64,000 nucleotides of DNA from contig NZ_CAURXA010000001.1 of NCBI RefSeq assembly GCF_963528755.1, positions 310,001-374,000 on the forward strand, read 5' to 3'. The position numbers were made by a program, and so were the translations under genes. The notes under the pieces were generated by a model. The model was not told where the DNA came from, did not search any database, and worked only from the letters and a program-made list of their open reading frames with translations. Shown here in pieces: positions 61,455 to 64,000 of the stretch; the first letter of the stretch is position 1, and the number at the start of each line of letters is the position of its first letter. The DNA is from Selenomonas sp963528755. GTDB lineage: Bacteria; Bacillota; Negativicutes; Selenomonadales; Selenomonadaceae.

Positions 61455-61898
61455 TTAGCTTATTTCCTCCGTTTCAATATTTTCAAATCCTTGGTTTACT
61501 GCATTCGTATACAAGGCAGATATGATCTTATCATCAACAGAAGAAATATCTACATATACACTATCTGTTACAATAACTTCTAAATAAGCTCCATTTAGCT
61601 TGTCCGTTTTGTTCTCGAGGGAAGATTTTAAGCTGAATATACCTGATACGATATAATACCTACGCGACATGAGTACTGAAAAGAAATCTTGGTTTGAAAA
61701 ATACTTGAAATCAAATAAATCAACCATTTCACCGTTTATATTGTGCCATGCCTGAAGATCACCAATTATCGCTGTACCATAAACCTCCCATGTACCATCG
61801 ACCATATCCTTTATGGGGGAAAGTATACGATATAAATATTGTCCCCATCCATTTGGAATGATGAAACTTATTTTTTGTATATGATTCAAAGTTCGCAC
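61455..61898 (-). CDS. putative CDI immunity protein, DUF2691-like
   Basis: 147 residues, AT-rich. The start IQKISFIIPNGWGQYLYRIL and the following GTWEVYGTAIIG resemble DUF2691 proteins. Its location between a CdiA end and an orphan CdiA-CT, the classical immunity slot, suggests it guards against a toxin now deleted. Its last codons (ATA AGC TAA ATC ACA) fall within the sequence repeated at the CdiA junction (ATG AGC CAG ATC ACA), which puts the stop codon at the recombination seam. Confidence 0.6.
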   Translation of the reverse strand: MRTLNHIQKISFIIPNGWGQYLYRILSPIKDMVDGTWEVYGTAIIGDLQAWHNINGEMVDLFDFKYFSNQDFFSVLMSRRYYIVSGIFSLKSSLENKTDKLNGAYLEVIVTDSVYVDISSVDDKIISALYTNAVNQGFENIETEEIS

Positions 61899-61914
61899 CT
61901 ATTTTCTGTCCACA

Positions 61915-62370
61915 TTACCATCTGACGATTTGAGCCGTACCTGGATCTTTGCCATCAAGTGCCTTAATAACAGCTTCGTTGACTCCTGCACCAATGGCAC
62001 CAGAAGCAAAGTCAGCGCCTGTGATCTGGCTCATGATGCCGCTGATGATGGCATGGACGGCGACTTTTCTGCCGCTGCCGTCATCGGGGAGGTTATGGGC
62101 GAGGCGGAAGGCTTCTTCACCGAAGGCTTTGGCAAGTTCTTGTTGTTCTTCGATCTTTTGCTTGTCAAAGATACGTTCAAGCTCATTCAGCGAGTTCGCT
62201 GTATCGCGGCTCAAGGCAGAGATGTCCTGCGTGGGATTTTCGCGAATGTCGATTGTTCCCGGTGCAACGGCAGAAGTTGTCGTGCTGTTCGCATCGCCCT
62301 TGTCGCCCTCCACACGAATGGCGGCGAGATTGCCAGTCTCGTATACCTTCGCACCGAGATTTACGCCGCC
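61915..62370 (-). pseudogene. CdiA/hemagglutinin C-terminal region, truncated
   Basis: About 150 codons: GGVNLGAKVYETGNLAAIRV, GTIDIRENPTQDISALSRD, a Glu/Gln-rich helix with ANSLNELERIFDKQ, and SQITGADFASGAIGAGVNEA to GTAQIVRW, then a stop. It is the conserved pretoxin part of CdiA-like exoproteins; the huge N-terminal body is missing because a phage fragment abuts near 62365, and the toxin is missing at the other end. Confidence 0.75.
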
Positions 62371-62529
62371 ATACAACAGGTGACAGACAGGGATGCGCGT
62401 CGCGTGCTGCATCTTCGCTACAGGGGGTATCGCTCGTGGTCGGCGATAGCAGAAGAGATGAAGCTGAGCCTGCGGCAAATTTATCGGCTACACGGAGAAG
62501 GATTGAAAAAATTTTCGATTCGGGCATAG
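62361..62529 (+). pseudogene. 3' fragment of a phage DUF1492 regulator
   Basis: 55 codons: EIYAAIQQVTDRDARRVLHL, RYRGYRSWSAIAEEM and SLRQIYRLHGEGLKKF, the sigma-like C-terminal HTH of DUF1492/ArpU-type late regulators. The 5' part is replaced by antisense CdiA DNA, so the break lies near 62365. Confidence 0.78.
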
Positions 62530-62558
62530 GATGTCACTAAATGGCAGTCGATGTCCTC

Positions 62559-62588
62559 TTGATGTCAATGGGTTGATTTTGATATGAT
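62559..62588 (+). promoter_or_regulatory. candidate promoter before the HNH gene
   Basis: TTGATG (62559-62564), 18-bp spacer, TATGAT (62583-62588). It is followed within 25 bp by a hairpin with T6 (62611-62646), so transcripts may be attenuated. Confidence 0.5.
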
Positions 62589-62610
62589 AGAATCAGTGAG
62601 AATAGGAAGA

Positions 62611-62646
62611 AGCCATCGAGGGAGAAATCCCATCGGTGGCTTTTTT
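62611..62646 (+). terminator. hairpin terminator upstream of the HNH gene
   Basis: AGCCATCGA pairs with TCGGTGGC-type sequence at 62633-62641 (one wobble, one mismatch extension) and TTTTTT follows. Confidence 0.6.
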
Positions 62647-62661
62647 GATGGAGGGGAAGCG

Positions 62662-63015
62662 ATGCCGAGGAACCCGAAACGCCCATGTTGCTACGGCGGC
62701 TGTCCCAATTTGACGGGCAGCAAGAGCGGCTACTGCGAGAAGCATGAGAAACCGATGCAGAGGTACTACGAACGTTTTGCTCGCGGCTACAGACAGCACG
62801 AGCGGTACGGCAGTGTGTGGCGAAAGATTCGTGACAGGCATCTGGCACGAGAACCGCGGTGCGAGATGTGCAAAGAGCACGGACGCTTCGTGGCGGCGAC
62901 GCTCGTGCATCACATCAAGCCGCTCGGCGATGGCGGCAGGTATGACGAGAGCAATCTCATGTCGCTCTGCATTAGCTGTCACGAGAAAATTCATCGGAGA
63001 AGCCGAGAAAGATAA
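62662..63015 (+). CDS. phage-type HNH endonuclease
   Basis: 117 residues. An N-terminal zinc-like pair (CCYGGCPNLTGSKSGYCEKH) is followed by the HNH core: CEMCKEHGRFVAATLVHHIKP near residue 69-89, ESNLMSLCISCHEKIH near 98-113. Small HNH proteins of this type sit beside the terminase genes of tailed phages and help packaging. GGAGGGGAAG precedes the ATG. Intact in appearance, but its phage neighbours are gone. Confidence 0.88.
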   Translation: MPRNPKRPCCYGGCPNLTGSKSGYCEKHEKPMQRYYERFARGYRQHERYGSVWRKIRDRHLAREPRCEMCKEHGRFVAATLVHHIKPLGDGGRYDESNLMSLCISCHEKIHRRSRER

Positions 63016-63037
63016 AAGCCGACTCAAAAAGAATCGG

Positions 63038-63310
63038 CTAGGAGAGATCAGAGTGTGAACCTGTGCAGGAAGCTGTTAGGATAAGCTGTCCCTTGTCGAT
63101 GGCATAGACGAGCAGCCAATCGGGAGCGACATGGCATTCACGAAACCCAATGTAATTACCGACAAGCGCGTGATCGCGATGCTTTTCAGACAAGGGTTCT
63201 TCTGCGCAGAGCGTTTGCAGGACATCGTCCAGCTTTTTCATATTCGCCCCGCGTTTTCGCAGACGTTTCAAGTCCTTGCGAAATTGCGTGGTAGTTACGA
63301 GTTCAAGCAT
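63038..63310 (-). CDS. YafQ/RelE-type mRNA interferase toxin
   Basis: 90 residues. ELVTTTQFRKDLKRLRKRG at the start, LDDVLQTLCAEEPLSEKHRDH and a strand region RECHVAPDWLLVYAID carrying the basic and His residues of the family. It would cut mRNA on the ribosome. The ATG overlaps the antitoxin end by 8 nt, the usual order antitoxin then toxin. No frameshift seen. Confidence 0.9.
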   Translation of the reverse strand: MLELVTTTQFRKDLKRLRKRGANMKKLDDVLQTLCAEEPLSEKHRDHALVGNYIGFRECHVAPDWLLVYAIDKGQLILTASCTGSHSDLS

Positions 63311-63596
63311 CGCCGTCCTCCTCACCTAAGTCTTTTAAAAGTGTACTTAGGGAACGATAGCGTTTTGCCTCGATTTTCCCGTCCATAATGGCGCGCGCTT
63401 CATCGATGGCTAGTAGCGTCTCTTTATTGTAGCGCGGCTGCTTCGGCTGGAAGGGAAAGCCGCCCTCCATGATGGATGCGTGCAGAAAGATGTTGATGGC
63501 ATCGGTGATGGATATGCCGAAGCTGGAAAAGACATCCTCTGCATGGGCTTTCACCGTAGGCTCGATGCGCATGTTGATGGTGGCAGTTTTGGTCAT
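63303..63596 (-). CDS. RelB/DinJ-family antitoxin
   Basis: 97 residues. Ribbon-helix-helix start TKTATINMRIEPTVKAHAED and FSSFGISITDAINIFLHASI; the acidic tail (KDLGEEDGDA) would wrap the toxin. AAAGGAGGAA precedes the ATG. It likely represses its own promoter at 63619-63647. Confidence 0.9.
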   Translation of the reverse strand: MTKTATINMRIEPTVKAHAEDVFSSFGISITDAINIFLHASIMEGGFPFQPKQPRYNKETLLAIDEARAIMDGKIEAKRYRSLSTLLKDLGEEDGDA

Positions 63597-63618
63597 GATA
63601 CGATTCCTCCTTTCGTTT

Positions 63619-63647
63619 ATTGTAATGCGAAAGTGAAGCAAATGCAA
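63619..63647 (-). promoter_or_regulatory. promoter of the toxin-antitoxin operon
   Basis: On the minus strand TTGCAT (63642-63647), 17-bp spacer, TACAAT (63619-63624), giving a short leader of about 15-20 nt before the antitoxin. Confidence 0.65.
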
Positions 63648-63740
63648 GCTGTGTTTTGGCATCCCCCGGGGGCGGAAAAATCTCCAAAACCGCGCCATTG
63701 CCGGACCGACGATGGGTCACGCGCAAAAAAAGAACGGTTC

Positions 63741-63849
63741 ATGGAATTCCCCATGACGGAATTGGACGGAGCAGACCTTGCAGATGCCGCAGAGCTTTTC
63801 GGTGCAGATATGCCGAATCCGAGTGAGTACCTGTCTGCGCGGCAGTCTG
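63741..63849 (+). other. open frame fragment, possibly phage-derived
   Basis: About 36 codons (MTELDGADLADAAELFGADM then PNPSEYLSAR) in a frame that then breaks just where the ParB-like frame starts. I do not recognise it; it may be the piece upstream of a ParB-like gene split by a small indel. Confidence 0.3.
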
Positions 63850-64000
63850 CGCGAATTCGACTTCATCAATCCCGTCATCATTGACAAGAACTGCGGCATC
63901 CTCGCAGGTCACGGGCGCGTTGCCGCTGCCAAGGCGGAGGGCATGAAGAGTGTGCCAGAAGCGCATGGTGTATTTGCCGACGAACAGCTTCTATCAAGTG
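63850..64000 (+). pseudogene. ParB-like nuclease domain fragment, runs off the window
   Basis: In the frame starting near 63850: REFDFINPVIIDKNCGILAG, then HGRVAAAKAEGMKSVP, a ParB/Srx nucleotidase core as found at the N-terminus of phage DNA methylases. No start codon in this frame; the 3' end lies outside the window, so the length is unknown. Confidence 0.65.

Overview
The window reads as chromosome of a Gram-negative-type Firmicute, most likely a Selenomonas-like member of the Negativicutes (inference). Gene orders are those of Firmicutes: ylxM-ffh-rpsP-khpA-ylqD-rimM-trmD, infC-rpmI-rplT, rbgA-rnhB and rplM-rpsI. Outer-membrane and contact-inhibition remnants (a TpsB barrel end, CdiA pieces) point to a second membrane. 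Core genes are GC-rich and closely packed, with 1-11 nt overlaps and frequent GTG or TTG starts. I saw no rRNA, tRNA or CRISPR array; tmRNA is present.

1-12.9 kb: an XpaC/TelA-like pair, a purine operon purE-C-M-N-H-D in which purH is only the IMP cyclohydrolase half, a large M16C zinc peptidase, dapA, a small secreted protein, a DUF454 membrane protein and a GT51 glycosyltransferase. 13.0-21.3 kb: a complete arginine block, argC-J-B-D-F then argG-H, with two tandem ArgR-type palindromes lying on the argC promoter. 21.3-23.5 kb: a decayed NERD-helicase gene and small secreted-protein genes.

23.5-43.8 kb: housekeeping genes. infC has an ATT start and a leader attenuator. Then come rpmI, rplT, a TrmH-family methylase, thiN, a UPF0173 hydrolase, miaA-hfq, dut, rqcH, a chemoreceptor stump, the ylxM-ffh-...-trmD operon, a 3D-domain cell wall protein, priA, ssrA, a GAF-PAS-GGDEF-EAL protein, a gph-like phosphatase and rlmD (rumA).

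43.8-49.1 kb: an AT-rich foreign island directly after the 3' end of rlmD. It holds a frameshifted IS30-type element, a SAP/DUF6434 protein, a phage tape-measure fragment, a small XRE-type regulator, a DUF262-DUF1524 (GmrSD-like) protein and a 20-bp direct repeat. This is the best candidate defence cargo here.

49.1-54.8 kb: rbgA, rnhB, a FliK-like plus FlhB-C-terminal-like pair, yraN, rplM and rpsI. 55-60 kb: an MFS exporter divergent from a MocR regulator across a repeat-rich operator, an aspartate racemase, an RBBP9-type hydrolase and a flavin reductase-like protein. 60-64 kb: a gene graveyard with a YifB/ComM fragment, an internally deleted TpsB, an orphan CdiA C-terminal module, a DUF2691-like putative immunity gene, a CdiA end, phage remnants (DUF1492, HNH, ParB-like) and an intact-looking DinJ/YafQ-type toxin-antitoxin pair.
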